From: a virus
Length of the DNA: 39,863 nucleotides
IMG/VR virus record: IMGVR_UViG_3300044825_000274
Span: 1 to 39,863 of that record
Direction: 5' to 3' (one strand)
Positions 8,194-16,345 of this stretch are shown in pieces; position 1 is the stretch's first letter; the number at the start of each line of letters is the position of its first letter. The position numbers and the translations under genes were made by a program. The notes beneath the pieces were generated by a model. It was not told where the DNA came from and did not search any database. It saw only the letters and a program-made list of their open reading frames with translations.

Positions 8194-8985
8194 ATGGCAC
8201 TACGCAACCCGCCTTCATGGTTACAGAACGGCTCTCACCCTGCCGAAAATGACCGTCTTACAATGCAAGCCATTTTTGCTACCACTGGCATTATCGGATC
8301 ATCCTCATTGGAAGTCACTCCTAACTCCCCCGTTGGTATGTCGGTTCGCGTTGCTTCAGGTTGGGCGGCAATCGTTGGAACTACTCAATCAAACATGGGT
8401 GTTTATACAGCCTACAACGATGCAATCCAAACATTGACTGTTACAACATCAGATCCAACCAATCCGCGTATTGATCGTGTTGTAGCCACGGTCCAAGATT
8501 CTTATTACACCGGCGCTTTCAATGATGTAATCTTTCAAGTAATTGCAGGCACTCCTGCTGGTAGCCCGGTAGCCCCTGCAACTCCGGCTAACTCTATCTC
8601 TCTTGCCACTATTGCAGTAGGCGCGGCTGTAACTCAAATCAACAGCGGCAACATTACTGACACCCGCGTAGCGGTAACAACTAATCTTCCTGTTGGAGAT
8701 ATAACTCAAGTTTCAGCAGGTACAGGATTGACCGGAGGTGGTACAAGCGGTGCTGTAACAGTCAGCCTTGATACTTCTTCTGTTTATGTAGTGCCATCAC
8801 AGGCCACACATAGCGGCAAATACCTTACTACTAATGGAACTGTGAGTTCTTGGGCAACAGTAGATGCTTTGCCTAGCCAAACAGGAAACACAGGTAAATA
8901 CCTCACCACTGACGGCTCCACAGCGTCATGGGCTACAATTACAACCGATCCGACCCCAACCGTTTTCTTATTGATGGGAGCATAA
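8194..8985 (+). CDS. Minor tail / baseplate fibre-like protein
   Basis: A 263-residue protein. The N-terminal domain (1-170) begins MALRNPPSWLQNGSHPAENDRL, a form common in actinophage minor tail proteins, and is beta-rich. It then has a fibre segment, VSAGTGLTGGGTSGAVTVSL, followed by two copies of a short repeat: SGKYLTTNGTVSSWAT and TGKYLTTDGSTASWAT. Such repeats are typical of trimeric fibres. The junction TAGGAGCATAAATG supplies the previous stop, ribosome binding site and start. Confidence 0.7.
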   Translation: MALRNPPSWLQNGSHPAENDRLTMQAIFATTGIIGSSSLEVTPNSPVGMSVRVASGWAAIVGTTQSNMGVYTAYNDAIQTLTVTTSDPTNPRIDRVVATVQDSYYTGAFNDVIFQVIAGTPAGSPVAPATPANSISLATIAVGAAVTQINSGNITDTRVAVTTNLPVGDITQVSAGTGLTGGGTSGAVTVSLDTSSVYVVPSQATHSGKYLTTNGTVSSWATVDALPSQTGNTGKYLTTDGSTASWATITTDPTPTVFLLMGA

Positions 8986-8990
8986 AAACA

Positions 8991-9323
8991 ATGCCAACAG
9001 CATACAAAGTCCTAGGGCAAGCGGCCCCGGCAAATACATCAGAAGCAACTCTTTACACAGTGCCTTCAGCCACTCAAGCGGTTGTTTCCACACTTGTAAT
9101 TTCAAATCTAACTAGCACTGCCGCTAATGCAACAGTGAATATCTGCGTTAATGGCGCGGCATCTTCCAATGCAAATACAATTCTCAAAACAGTTTCTATC
9201 GCGGCTTCTTCAACTGCTACATTCACACTTGGTATTACCATGGGTGCGGCTGATTTAATTCGTATTACATCAGGAACATCTAACGCTCTTGCGTTTAGTG
9301 CCTTCGGGAGCGAAATCTCCTAA
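8991..9323 (+). CDS. Small beta-rich tail-associated protein
   Basis: A 110-residue protein starting MPTAYKVLGQAAPA. An upstream in-frame ATG at 8928 lies within the previous gene, so 8991, preceded by GGGAG, is preferred. The sequence is a single beta domain rich in Ala/Thr/Ser (YTVPSATQAVVSTLVISNLT, TATFTLGITMGAADLI), similar in style to small fibre-tip or decoration proteins. It sits between the fibre-like protein and the glycine-rich array and probably belongs to the same tail-tip assembly. Its precise role is unknown. Confidence 0.6.
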   Translation: MPTAYKVLGQAAPANTSEATLYTVPSATQAVVSTLVISNLTSTAANATVNICVNGAASSNANTILKTVSIAASSTATFTLGITMGAADLIRITSGTSNALAFSAFGSEIS

Positions 9324-9324
9324 T

Positions 9325-10203
9325 ATGGGCCTTGATATATTTCCAACTACTTCGCCCGCAGGAAATGTTTTTCCCCCAAGTTCTTCTGCGGCGATTGGTA
9401 CTGGCGCGCCTTACGGATTAACGCTTCAGCAAACTCTTACTAGCAGTGGAGCAGTAACAATCCCTGCTGGTATAAATTGGATTTGGGCTGTTGTTGTTGG
9501 TGGCGGTGGCGGTGCTGGAACTTTGGGCGGCGGTGGTGGTGGCGGAGAAGTCATTATGGGTTGGGTTCGTGCGGCATCTTCAGTAACTATTGGATCCGGT
9601 GGTGCAGGAGCAAACACCTCAAGTTCTTCCGGTGGTTATGGCGGTACATCTATTTATGGCAGTCTAATTGCCGGTGGTGGAAATGGTGGCAACAGATTGT
9701 CACCACAATCACCGGGTGGTGGTGGTGGCGGCGGTAGGCAAGGTTCAGGCGGCGCAGGTTCAACATCATTTTATGGAGTTCCCGGAGGTTCAGGTGGAAC
9801 TTCTGAAGCATCAGGCTCAATTTCTGTTAATGGTGGAGGTGCTGGCGGCACAACACAAACATTTGCTAAGGCCGCAACAGGTGGCTTTGGTGTAGCGGGT
9901 GGCGGTGGCGGAGCAGGAATTAACGGAGCCGGTGGTGATGGAGGAAATGGTTTAACAGGCGGAGGCGCTGGTGCCGGAAGTAGCACAGGAAATGTTGGCG
10001 GATCAGGTTTCGGTGGTGCTGGCGGCAATAACGCTTCTGCATCAGGCGGAAACGGTGGCGGTGGATATTTAGGTGCCGGTAGTAATGGCGGTGGTTATTC
10101 CGGTGGCTCAGGCGGAAATGGCGGCGGTGGTGGCGGCGGTGCTTCTACTGATCCATACATGGGCGGCTCAGGTGGAAATGGTTGCGTTTTATTATGGTAT
10201 TAG
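9325..10203 (+). CDS. Glycine-rich tail adhesin paralogue 1
   Basis: A 292-residue protein, first of four tandem paralogues. It has a short N-terminal arm, then the shared segment PYGLTLQQTLTSSGAVTIPAG and a strand ending VVVGGGGG. Runs of Gly with Asn, Ser and Ala follow, ending GGNGCVLLWY. Long GGX tracts suggest polyglycine-II helices packed as a brush or sandwich, as in gp38-type adhesins of T-even phages (structural inference). The middle is the variable part and probably faces the host. An in-frame upstream ATG at 9289 overlaps the previous gene; 9325 follows its stop by one base and is preferred. Confidence 0.8.
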   Translation: MGLDIFPTTSPAGNVFPPSSSAAIGTGAPYGLTLQQTLTSSGAVTIPAGINWIWAVVVGGGGGAGTLGGGGGGGEVIMGWVRAASSVTIGSGGAGANTSSSSGGYGGTSIYGSLIAGGGNGGNRLSPQSPGGGGGGGRQGSGGAGSTSFYGVPGGSGGTSEASGSISVNGGGAGGTTQTFAKAATGGFGVAGGGGGAGINGAGGDGGNGLTGGGAGAGSSTGNVGGSGFGGAGGNNASASGGNGGGGYLGAGSNGGGYSGGSGGNGGGGGGGASTDPYMGGSGGNGCVLLWY

Positions 10204-10211
10204 GAGCATAA

Positions 10212-11171
10212 ATGGTTACAGGTATTTTTCCTCCTGCTAGTGGAGGCATTGGCACAAACGCACCATACGGTTTGACCCTACAACAAACTTTAACTTCATC
10301 AGGATCAGTAACGATTCCTGCAAGTATTAAACAAGTTTATGCAATCGTTGTTGGCGGCGGTGGCGGTGGAGGCCGAGGTAATTCACCCGGAGGTGCTGGT
10401 GGTGGTGGCGGAGGTTTAACTGAAGGTTGGACACTGCCTGCAACAACAGTAACAATCGGTAGTGGTGGCGCGGCAGGAACTAGCGGCGCGGCAGGTCAAG
10501 CAGGTGGATTAAGTATTTTTGGATCTTTAGTTGCCGGTGGCGGCGGTGGTGGATCTAATGGTTCTCTTTACAATGGTTCCGCTGGTTCATTAGGTGGCGG
10601 TGGCGGTGGTCACAGTCCGGGAAATGCTGGATTCAGTGCTGGCGCAAGTTTTTTTGGCGCTCCTGCAAGTTCTTATGGTGCTGATAGCGGAACCGTACTT
10701 TCTGGCATGGGTGTAGGTGGCAGAGGTGGCGGTAACACAGGTGGATTAACAGGCTCACAAGGTTCACCCGGTCTATCTGCTGGTGGAGGACAGGGCGGAA
10801 GTCAAGGAACAACAGGAAATGTTGGTAACAGCGGTGGTGCTGGCGGCAATGGAACTATTGGTGGCGGTGGAGCAGGTGGCGGTAATGGTAATGCGCAAGA
10901 TTCCGGTGGTGGTGGCGGTGGCGGTAGAGGTTTATTAGGAAACGGTAGCGCGGCATCAACTCCCGTTGGCGGCACAGGACAAGGCACACCCGGTGCAGGT
11001 GGAACCGTTGCTGGTGGTGGTGGTGGCACAGGTGGTGGAAGTACGGCTACTGGTAATTCAACTGGATCTATTGGTGGTGCTGGTGGTTCTGGCGGCGGTG
11101 GCGGCGGTGGTGGCGGTGGTGGTGCCAATGGTGGCGCTGGCGGTACCGGTTGCGTATTGATTTATTACTAA
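10212..11171 (+). CDS. Glycine-rich tail adhesin paralogue 2
   Basis: A 319-residue paralogue with the shared PYGLTLQQTLTSSGSVTIPA block, a strand YAIVVGGGGGGG, a conserved WTLPATTVTIGSGG segment, SIFGSLVAGGGGGG, and the C-terminal GGTGCVLIYY. It is the longest of the four, with the most extensive Gly tracts. The start is set by TAGGAGCATAAATGG, the same stop-ribosome-site-start junction as before the 8194 gene. The Pro-rich frames on the opposite strand are mirror images of the GGN codons and not genes. Confidence 0.8.
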   Translation: MVTGIFPPASGGIGTNAPYGLTLQQTLTSSGSVTIPASIKQVYAIVVGGGGGGGRGNSPGGAGGGGGGLTEGWTLPATTVTIGSGGAAGTSGAAGQAGGLSIFGSLVAGGGGGGSNGSLYNGSAGSLGGGGGGHSPGNAGFSAGASFFGAPASSYGADSGTVLSGMGVGGRGGGNTGGLTGSQGSPGLSAGGGQGGSQGTTGNVGNSGGAGGNGTIGGGGAGGGNGNAQDSGGGGGGGRGLLGNGSAASTPVGGTGQGTPGAGGTVAGGGGGTGGGSTATGNSTGSIGGAGGSGGGGGGGGGGGANGGAGGTGCVLIYY

Positions 11172-11180
11172 GGAGAACTA

Positions 11181-12035
11181 ATGGCTACGAATATATTTCC
11201 TGTTGGTGGTGGCACTGTAAGCACTACGGGTACGCCTTTTGGTTTAACTTTGCAACAAACAATCACTTCTACTGGCAATGTCACGATTCCAGCAGGCATT
11301 AATTTTGTTTATGCGATTGTTGTTGGTGGTGGCGGTTATGGTGCTTATGGTGGCGGCGGTGGTGGCGGTGTCACTATGGGTTGGACCCGCGCTGATAGTT
11401 ATGCGCTAATTGGTGCAGGTGGTACGGGTAGTTCCAATGTTGGCGGTATGTCACGCTTTGGTTCTTTAGTAGCAGGAGGTGGAGGCAGTTCCTCTACTAC
11501 TGCGGCATATAACACGGGTTATGTTGGCGGCGGTGGTGGCGGTTCTGCTCAAAATGCGAACGCAACTAACGGTGGACCCGGAGGAGCAAGTTATTGGGGT
11601 CCAGCAGTAGGCGGTGCGGCTGGTGCTACAAGTAATGGATCTGATGGATTTGATGGCACAGGCGGCGGTGGAGGTTCAGGAAGAACTGGTGCTAATGGCG
11701 GCAGTGGTGGAAATAGTTATGGCGGCGGTGGCGGAGGCGGCGGTTGGGCGCAAGGTTATCCGGGTGGCAACGGCGGCAGAGGTTTAACTGGTGGCGGTGC
11801 TGGTTCTAGCACTTCTCAGGGTGGTAATGGTGGCGCTAGTGCTAATTTTTCTGGCGGTAGTGGTGCAGGTGGAACAAATGTTGGCGGCGGTGGAGGCGCA
11901 GGTTGGTTAGCCGCTGGTGGTAATGCTTCAGGCGCAACTGCTGGCGCTGGTGGTTCTGGTGGTGGTGGTGGCGGTGGTGGCGGTAACGGCGCAGGTGGAA
12001 ATGGCGGCGGCGGTTGTGTATTACTTTATTACTAA
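11181..12035 (+). CDS. Glycine-rich tail adhesin paralogue 3
   Basis: A 284-residue paralogue: PFGLTLQQTITSTGNVTIPAG, then YAIVVGGGGYGAYGGG, the MGWTRADSYALIGAGG segment, SRFGSLVAGGGGS, and C-terminal GGGGCVLLYY. It contains more aromatic and Asn residues in the glycine tracts (NSYGGGGG, GWAQGYPGG) than its neighbours. AAGGAG lies just before the ATG. Conserved ends with a divergent middle fit diversification of a receptor-binding surface. Confidence 0.8.
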   Translation: MATNIFPVGGGTVSTTGTPFGLTLQQTITSTGNVTIPAGINFVYAIVVGGGGYGAYGGGGGGGVTMGWTRADSYALIGAGGTGSSNVGGMSRFGSLVAGGGGSSSTTAAYNTGYVGGGGGGSAQNANATNGGPGGASYWGPAVGGAAGATSNGSDGFDGTGGGGGSGRTGANGGSGGNSYGGGGGGGGWAQGYPGGNGGRGLTGGGAGSSTSQGGNGGASANFSGGSGAGGTNVGGGGGAGWLAAGGNASGATAGAGGSGGGGGGGGGNGAGGNGGGGCVLLYY

Positions 12036-12044
12036 GGAGATCTG

Positions 12045-12968
12045 ATGGCTACTAAACTTTTTCCAGCACCTCAAGCGCAACCTGCTTCAACTGCAACTCC
12101 TTATGGTTTGACCCTGCAACAAACTTTGACTTCATCTGGAACGGTGACAATCCCTGCCGGTATTAACTGGGTTTATGCGGTTGTTGTTGGCGGAGGTGGC
12201 GGAGGTGGCGGTACCGTAACTGGTTCAGGTAATTACGGCGGTGGTGGTGGCGGTGGTGGCGCTGTCACTATGGGATGGTCACCTGCTATAACAAGAGTAA
12301 CTGTTGGATCCGGTGGTAGCGGAGGTTCCACAAGCGGAAGCGCTGGCAGTAATGGCGGCGCATCTATTTATGGCTTTATTGTTGCTGGCGGCGGTGGCGG
12401 CGGTGGCGGTGCAGGTGGTACTGCAACTGGATCAGCAGGAACAGTTGGAAGCGGCGGTGGCGGCGCGGGTTCACCAAACGCTGTTAATAGTGGCGGTAAC
12501 GGTGGATTTAGTTTTTATGGTTTTGCAGGTGGAACTTCCGCAAGCACTGGTGGAAGTGGTAGTACGCCAACAACAGGTAGTTATGCTGTTGGTGCGGCTG
12601 GTGGTGGCGCAAACTATCCCGGTGGATCTGGTACATCTGGTGGAGGGGCTGGCGCAACAGGTTCTATACGCGGTGGAGATGGATTAGTTGGTGGCGGTAA
12701 TGGTGGCGGTAGTTTGAACGGCACTACTGCCCGTGGTGGTAATGGTATTTTTGCTGGCGGAACTGCTCTTGGAAACTATGCTGGCGGTGGCGGTGGTGGT
12801 GGATACTTAGGTGTTGGTGCTAACAGCACACAATACAATGGTGGCAATGGTGGGAATGGCGGCGGCGGTGGTGGCGGCGCTAGTAATACCAATGCAAGCG
12901 GAACTACTGCTGTTTCCAGTGGAACCGGTGGAAACGGCGGCACTGGTTGTGTTTTACTTTATTACTAA
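12045..12968 (+). CDS. Glycine-rich tail adhesin paralogue 4
   Basis: A 307-residue paralogue closing the array: PYGLTLQQTLTSSGTVTIPAG, YAVVVGGGGGGGG, MGWSPAITRVTVGSGGSGG, SIYGFIVAGGGGGG and C-terminal GGTGCVLLYY. All four copies keep one Cys four residues from the C-terminus followed by a hydrophobic-aromatic tail, which could anchor the subunit to the fibre or drive oligomerisation. The ribosome binding site is AAGGAGATCTG before the ATG. Confidence 0.8.
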   Translation: MATKLFPAPQAQPASTATPYGLTLQQTLTSSGTVTIPAGINWVYAVVVGGGGGGGGTVTGSGNYGGGGGGGGAVTMGWSPAITRVTVGSGGSGGSTSGSAGSNGGASIYGFIVAGGGGGGGGAGGTATGSAGTVGSGGGGAGSPNAVNSGGNGGFSFYGFAGGTSASTGGSGSTPTTGSYAVGAAGGGANYPGGSGTSGGGAGATGSIRGGDGLVGGGNGGGSLNGTTARGGNGIFAGGTALGNYAGGGGGGGYLGVGANSTQYNGGNGGNGGGGGGGASNTNASGTTAVSSGTGGNGGTGCVLLYY

Positions 12969-12991
12969 GATGCAAACTTCAGGAGGAAAAA

Positions 12992-13207
12992 ATGCCTAAT
13001 TTCGCACAAATGGGTGGCAATTCAGTTATGAATACAGTTGTTGGAGATTCTAAAGAAGATTTAGAATCAGTTTTTGGTGGTGAATTTATAGAAATCACCG
13101 CTGAGAATCCTGCTGGAATTGGTTGGATTTTGGATCGTGAAACTAATACTTTCAGTGACCCAAACCCAGTTGTAGTAGAAGAAACAACGGAGGAAACAAA
13201 TGCCTGA
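12992..13207 (+). CDS. Small tail-region protein (adhesin-associated?)
   Basis: A 71-residue protein beginning MPNFAQMGGNSVMNTVVGDS, with the motif AENPAGIGWILDRETNTFSDP and an acidic tail. The ATG follows a strong AGGAGG; an upstream in-frame start at 12947 lies inside the adhesin gene and is rejected. The PAGIGW(I/V) element recalls short proteins next to tail fibre genes in aquatic phages, but no function can be given. The end overlaps the next gene by 8 bases. Confidence 0.65.
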   Translation: MPNFAQMGGNSVMNTVVGDSKEDLESVFGGEFIEITAENPAGIGWILDRETNTFSDPNPVVVEETTEETNA

Positions 13208-13325
13208 TTACAAATACATTTGCGCCAATGGGCATAATTATTTAGAAAAACGCCCTGTTGATATGGAACAAATCTATAAGGTTTGCCAGAACTGCGGCGC
13301 TGATTTTACAGAAGTAACAGAATAA
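13200..13325 (+). CDS. Zinc-ribbon mini-protein (41 aa)
   Basis: A 41-residue protein starting MPDYKYICANGHNY and ending CQNCGADFTEVTE. One Cys and one His (C8, H12) and a CxxC pair (C31, C34) make a compact zinc-ribbon candidate, resembling the FmdB-type CxxxGH...CxxCG arrangement. The ribosome binding site ACGGAGGAAAC lies inside the end of the preceding gene. It is embedded in the tail operon and may be a structural or assembly helper. Confidence 0.6.
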   Translation: MPDYKYICANGHNYLEKRPVDMEQIYKVCQNCGADFTEVTE

Positions 13326-13340
13326 TGAAAGGGGTTGGCA

Positions 13341-14438
13341 ATGACCACCACATATCGGTACCTCTTTGCCAACCTCTTAACAAATGAAATCATTGCTGAA
13401 CTGCCGCTTACCGGCGTAACTTTCACTCAGCAACTTAATCAGGCAGGAACCCTTCAAGGCCATCTTTTGCTTTCTGGTATGGCTACTTCAGAGTTCAATG
13501 TTAATGCCTCAACCATTCCCGCTAAGACTGCTATTTATGTAGATCGCAACGGCGAACTTGTATGGGGTGGAGTTATTTGGGGCCGCACCTATAACAGCAC
13601 AGAACAAACCCTAAGCCTGACAGCCCGTGAGTTTGAATCTTATTTTGAGCGCCGCCGCATTATTACAACTCAAAGTTTTAACAACACGGATCAATTAGTT
13701 ATAGCGCGCACTCTTATTGATAACGCTCAGGCTGTGGCCTATGGGGATATTGGCGTAATCACTGGCGCTGAAACATCTGGCGTTCTTATTGACCGTGTTT
13801 ATTATGACTATGAATTAAAAGGTGTCTATCCGGCTATCCAAGATCTCAGCCGCGCTGAAGATGGCTTTGATTTCAATATCAAAGTTGAATATGACCCTAT
13901 TACAGAAGAACCAATAAAAACCCTTATTTTGGGCTATCCGCGCTCTGGCACTGTTTATGATGTCAATGACCCAGAGGCTTTTGTATTTATTTTCCCGGCG
14001 GGCAACATAGTCCAATATGAATATCCTGAAGATGGAGCCATAGCCGCCAACAGCGTTTATGCCCAAGGCGCAGGATCCAATGAGGGCAAGTTGATTGAGA
14101 ACGCCCAAGATGTCACCAAGTTTGCCAATGGTTGGGCATTACTTGAGGATCAGGCTAACTACTCAGATGTCACAGATGTAACTCTTTTGCAGGAGTTGGC
14201 TACGGGTCAGGTTAATGCAACTTCTTACCCACCCACAGTCATCAAGATTGTTGTGCCTGCTTATGTAACTCCTGAATTTGGCTCCTACGGAATTGGTGAT
14301 GATGCGCGTTTGATTATTACGGATGAACGCTTCCCGAATACTCTTGATGCCATTTATCGCATTGTGGCGCTCAATGTGCAACCGGGTGAAGATGGCCCGG
14401 AGCGGGTTACGATTACCCTAACAGAAACTACGAACTGA
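13341..14438 (+). CDS. Minor tail protein, ReqiPepy6 gp37-like
   Basis: A 365-residue tail protein starting MTTTYRYLFANLLTNEIIAELPLTG, a signature opening of the Siphovirus ReqiPepy6 gp37-like family. Further family-like segments are VDRNGELVWGGVIWGRTY near residues 68-85, LTAREFESYFERR, and a C-terminal strand region ending PERVTITLTETTN. The family probably forms the tail hub or is Tal-like below Dit. A TTG at 13335 would add two residues; the ATG at 13341, six bases after AAAGGGG, is better. Confidence 0.75.
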   Translation: MTTTYRYLFANLLTNEIIAELPLTGVTFTQQLNQAGTLQGHLLLSGMATSEFNVNASTIPAKTAIYVDRNGELVWGGVIWGRTYNSTEQTLSLTAREFESYFERRRIITTQSFNNTDQLVIARTLIDNAQAVAYGDIGVITGAETSGVLIDRVYYDYELKGVYPAIQDLSRAEDGFDFNIKVEYDPITEEPIKTLILGYPRSGTVYDVNDPEAFVFIFPAGNIVQYEYPEDGAIAANSVYAQGAGSNEGKLIENAQDVTKFANGWALLEDQANYSDVTDVTLLQELATGQVNATSYPPTVIKIVVPAYVTPEFGSYGIGDDARLIITDERFPNTLDAIYRIVALNVQPGEDGPERVTITLTETTN

Positions 14439-14444
14439 GGCGCT

Positions 14445-15053
14445 ATGGCATACATCAATCAACCACCTGATTTACGGGTGATTTTTTCTGACTTAGATCA
14501 ACGCCTACGCAAACTTGAATTAGCCACCCGCTTTACGGCCCCAGATGTTTCATCTGTGCCAACTTATCCGCGCATAGCAGACATAATTTACGACAATACA
14601 ACTGATCAAATGAAGTATTGGGATGGCACACAATGGGTTGTTTTTGCAGATAACAATTTAGGTGTTCCAGTTGTTACTTATACGCCTACATGGTCCGGCA
14701 CTGGTTTGGCTTTTACCGGCACACCAGCAGTAGGTAGATATTCACGCGTTGGCAAAATGATTACTTACAACATTCAAGTTAATTGCGCCACCGTAACTAA
14801 TTTCGGAACAGGGCAATACAGCATCACCCTTCCAACAGGATTCAATTCTGGTTACAGTTTTCAACATCTTGGTGGCTTACATAAAAATACAGATCACTAC
14901 ACTCTACTTGCAGATCTTGGGGCAAATTCCAATAACATAACTTTGTACCATCCAACGGCTAATGGCTCGCAGGATATTTTTTCTTATAACAAACCCACAG
15001 TGCTGACCACAACCGTAACTTGGTATCTTTCTGGCACTTATTTTCTTGCGTAA
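14445..15053 (+). CDS. Tail fibre / receptor-binding minor tail protein
   Basis: A 202-residue protein. The N-terminal part (1-40) is a short helix, DLDQRLRKLELATRF, likely a trimeric coil anchoring it to the tail hub. A linker with DIIYDNTTDQMKYWDGTQWVV recalls fibre tip domains. The C-terminal 110 residues (from TYTPTWSG) form a jelly-roll-like beta domain (VGRYSRVGKMITYNIQV) frequent in receptor-binding proteins of actinophages. It follows the gp37-like gene by six bases and is the last structural gene before lysis. Confidence 0.7.
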   Translation: MAYINQPPDLRVIFSDLDQRLRKLELATRFTAPDVSSVPTYPRIADIIYDNTTDQMKYWDGTQWVVFADNNLGVPVVTYTPTWSGTGLAFTGTPAVGRYSRVGKMITYNIQVNCATVTNFGTGQYSITLPTGFNSGYSFQHLGGLHKNTDHYTLLADLGANSNNITLYHPTANGSQDIFSYNKPTVLTTTVTWYLSGTYFLA

Positions 15054-15057
15054 CTGT

Positions 15058-15063
15058 TATTAT
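15058..15063 (+). promoter_or_regulatory. Candidate -10 element for a leaderless lysis transcript
   Basis: TATTAT ends eight bases before the ATG of the holin-like gene at 15072, with no ribosome binding site between them. This spacing would start the transcript at or next to the ATG, giving a leaderless mRNA of the kind common in actinobacteria. No good -35 match is visible, so the call is tentative. Confidence 0.4.
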
Positions 15064-15071
15064 TTTGCGTC

Positions 15072-15290
15072 ATGAGCATTGAACAATGGATAGGAATAGG
15101 GGTTGGAATCTCCACCCTTATTGGCGCTTTTGCCATGGGTGTGCGCCATTTAGTGAAGTATTACCTAGCAGAATTGAAGCCCAACGGCGGCTCAAGTATC
15201 AAAGATAAAATAAAAGATATTGATGACAAAGTAAACAAATTAGAATCACGCGTTGATGAAATTTACCGACTATTAGTGGAGAAGGTATGA
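15072..15290 (+). CDS. Small membrane protein, putative holin
   Basis: A 72-residue protein with one N-terminal membrane segment (about residues 5-24, WIGIGVGISTLIGAFAMGV) and a C-terminal coiled coil (IKDIDDKVNKLESRVDEIYRL). The middle ELKPNGGSS element is frequent in small membrane proteins beside actinophage lysis genes. It directly precedes the endolysin with an ATGA overlap, which supports a role in permeabilising the membrane or regulating the second holin candidate at 15754. Confidence 0.6.
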   Translation: MSIEQWIGIGVGISTLIGAFAMGVRHLVKYYLAELKPNGGSSIKDKIKDIDDKVNKLESRVDEIYRLLVEKV

Positions 15291-15757
15291 AAGAAATTAT
15301 TGTGAACATAGCCCAAGAACAGTTGGGATATGAAGAAGGAACAAACAATGACACAAAATATGGCAAATGGTATGGGCTAAACAATCAACCATGGTGCGCC
15401 ATGTTTGTTTCTTGGGTCTATAACAAGGCTGGCCTTAGCAAGAAGGTTGCCGCCAGCGGTTCTAAGGGCTTTGCCTCCTGTGATGCGGGGCTAAAATGGT
15501 TCACGGCTAAGGATCGGTTAGTGCCGATTGGACAAGCCCAAGCCGGAGATATAGCGTTTTTCCAGTTTGATACCGATGCTCAACCCGATCATGTGGGCAT
15601 TGTTATCAAAAATGTTAGAGGTCATTTAATTTGTATTGAAGGAAATACAAGCCCTAACAAGAAAGGCAGTCAGAGCAATGGCGGTGGGGTATATCGCAAG
15701 AAGCGCCCCTATTCGCTTGTCATGGCTGTGGCTCGCCCGATAAAGGAGAAAGCATGA
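15287..15757 (+). CDS. CHAP-domain endolysin
   Basis: A 156-residue peptidoglycan hydrolase, an amidase or endopeptidase of the CHAP (NlpC/P60-like) class. Catalytic Cys is C37 in NQPWCAMFVSWVY, His is H102 in PDHVGIV, and the third polar residue is probably E118 or N120 in IEGNTS. AGDIAFF at 86-92 is the usual strand before the His. The whole protein is one domain with no clear cell-wall-binding module or signal peptide, so release should depend on the holin. It is coupled to both neighbours by ATGA overlaps. Confidence 0.9.
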   Translation: MKEIIVNIAQEQLGYEEGTNNDTKYGKWYGLNNQPWCAMFVSWVYNKAGLSKKVAASGSKGFASCDAGLKWFTAKDRLVPIGQAQAGDIAFFQFDTDAQPDHVGIVIKNVRGHLICIEGNTSPNKKGSQSNGGGVYRKKRPYSLVMAVARPIKEKA

Positions 15758-16014
15758 AAAAGAAAGACTTGGACAAATTGAAGTCCTTTGTACGCCATTT
15801 CGCTATTACGGCGGTGGCTGTTTATACTGTAAATCCTGATGCTGATTGGAAGGCTGTTATTGCTGGCGCTGTTGCTGGCGTAGTAGGCCCTGCAATCCGC
15901 GCAGTTGATAAGAATGATCCGGCTTTTGGCAAAGTTGCAGACTGGGCTGAGGCTGAGATTAAGCACCTTGTAAAGAAGTCAGCAAAGAAAGCCGCACCTA
16001 AAAAGAAAGCATAG
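15754..16014 (+). CDS. Putative holin with Lys-rich tail
   Basis: An 86-residue protein with two hydrophobic stretches (about 16-26, FAITAVAVYTV, and 33-49, AVIAGAVAGVVGPAIRAV) and a strongly basic C-terminus (KKSAKKAAPKKKA). Size, two membrane segments, basic tail and position after the endolysin fit a class II-like holin. The start overlaps the endolysin stop (ATGA). It ends the late transcription unit. Confidence 0.6.
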   Translation: MKKKDLDKLKSFVRHFAITAVAVYTVNPDADWKAVIAGAVAGVVGPAIRAVDKNDPAFGKVADWAEAEIKHLVKKSAKKAAPKKKA

Positions 16015-16102
16015 ATTTCCCGCCTCCATGGGAAAGCACTCCTGAGCATGAGTCTAAACTGCTCCTTTATAGTTTTGGTACGCTACGGGAAGGAGGTGGG
16101 CA
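16015..16102 (+). promoter_or_regulatory. Gap between late and early modules; possible early promoter
   Basis: The gap holds a weak hairpin, TTTCCC at 16016-16021 with GGGAAA at 16030-16035, lacking a T run. A TATAGT hexamer at 16068-16073 could be a -10 element, though no good -35 lies 16-18 bases upstream. A near-perfect AAGGAGGT ribosome site sits just before the ATG at 16103. A transcription start here would launch the middle region; support is modest. Confidence 0.35.
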
Positions 16103-16345
16103 ATGCCATTAGGCAAAACATTGCAAGAGTTAAGTAGTAAAAGCCGGAGATCCTCAAAGGTGTGCGCATATCAAATGCTGTATGACTCACTAAGTAAAGA
16201 GGATCAAAAGGCCCTTGATGCGGCATGGTCAATAGAAATGCCAATAGCAATAGTTGTTAGAGCGTTGCGGCAAGAAGGCCATAAAACAAGCATGGACTCT
16301 GTAAGAACACACCGTAGAGGTGAATGTAAATGTCCAAAGAGTTAA
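16103..16345 (+). CDS. Small helix-turn-helix-like protein
   Basis: An 80-residue basic protein. The segment from about residue 45 (MPIAIVVRALRQEGHKTSMDSVRTHRRGECKC) has the look of a helix-turn-helix followed by a Cys-containing end. Similar short proteins with a HRRGEC ending recur in actinophages, but I know no function for them. Possible roles are transcription control or a terminase-like DNA contact. It is the first gene after the lysis cassette and has an excellent ribosome binding site. Confidence 0.6.
   Translation: MPLGKTLQELSSKSRRSSKVCAYQMLYDSLSKEDQKALDAAWSIEMPIAIVVRALRQEGHKTSMDSVRTHRRGECKCPKS

Noticed and set aside
9426-11128. Pro-rich minus-strand frames over the glycine-rich genes
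   Set aside because: They are the antisense image of GGN codons (CCN), have no ribosome sites and follow the codon phase of the plus-strand genes.
9480-12950. GGTGGC-rich tracts as a DNA-level satellite or origin
   Set aside because: The pattern is explained by Gly codons in four intact reading frames with clear starts and stops.
16016-16035. TTTCCC/GGGAAA hairpin as a terminator after the lysis genes
   Set aside because: Six-base stem, eight-base loop and no T run; too weak to call.
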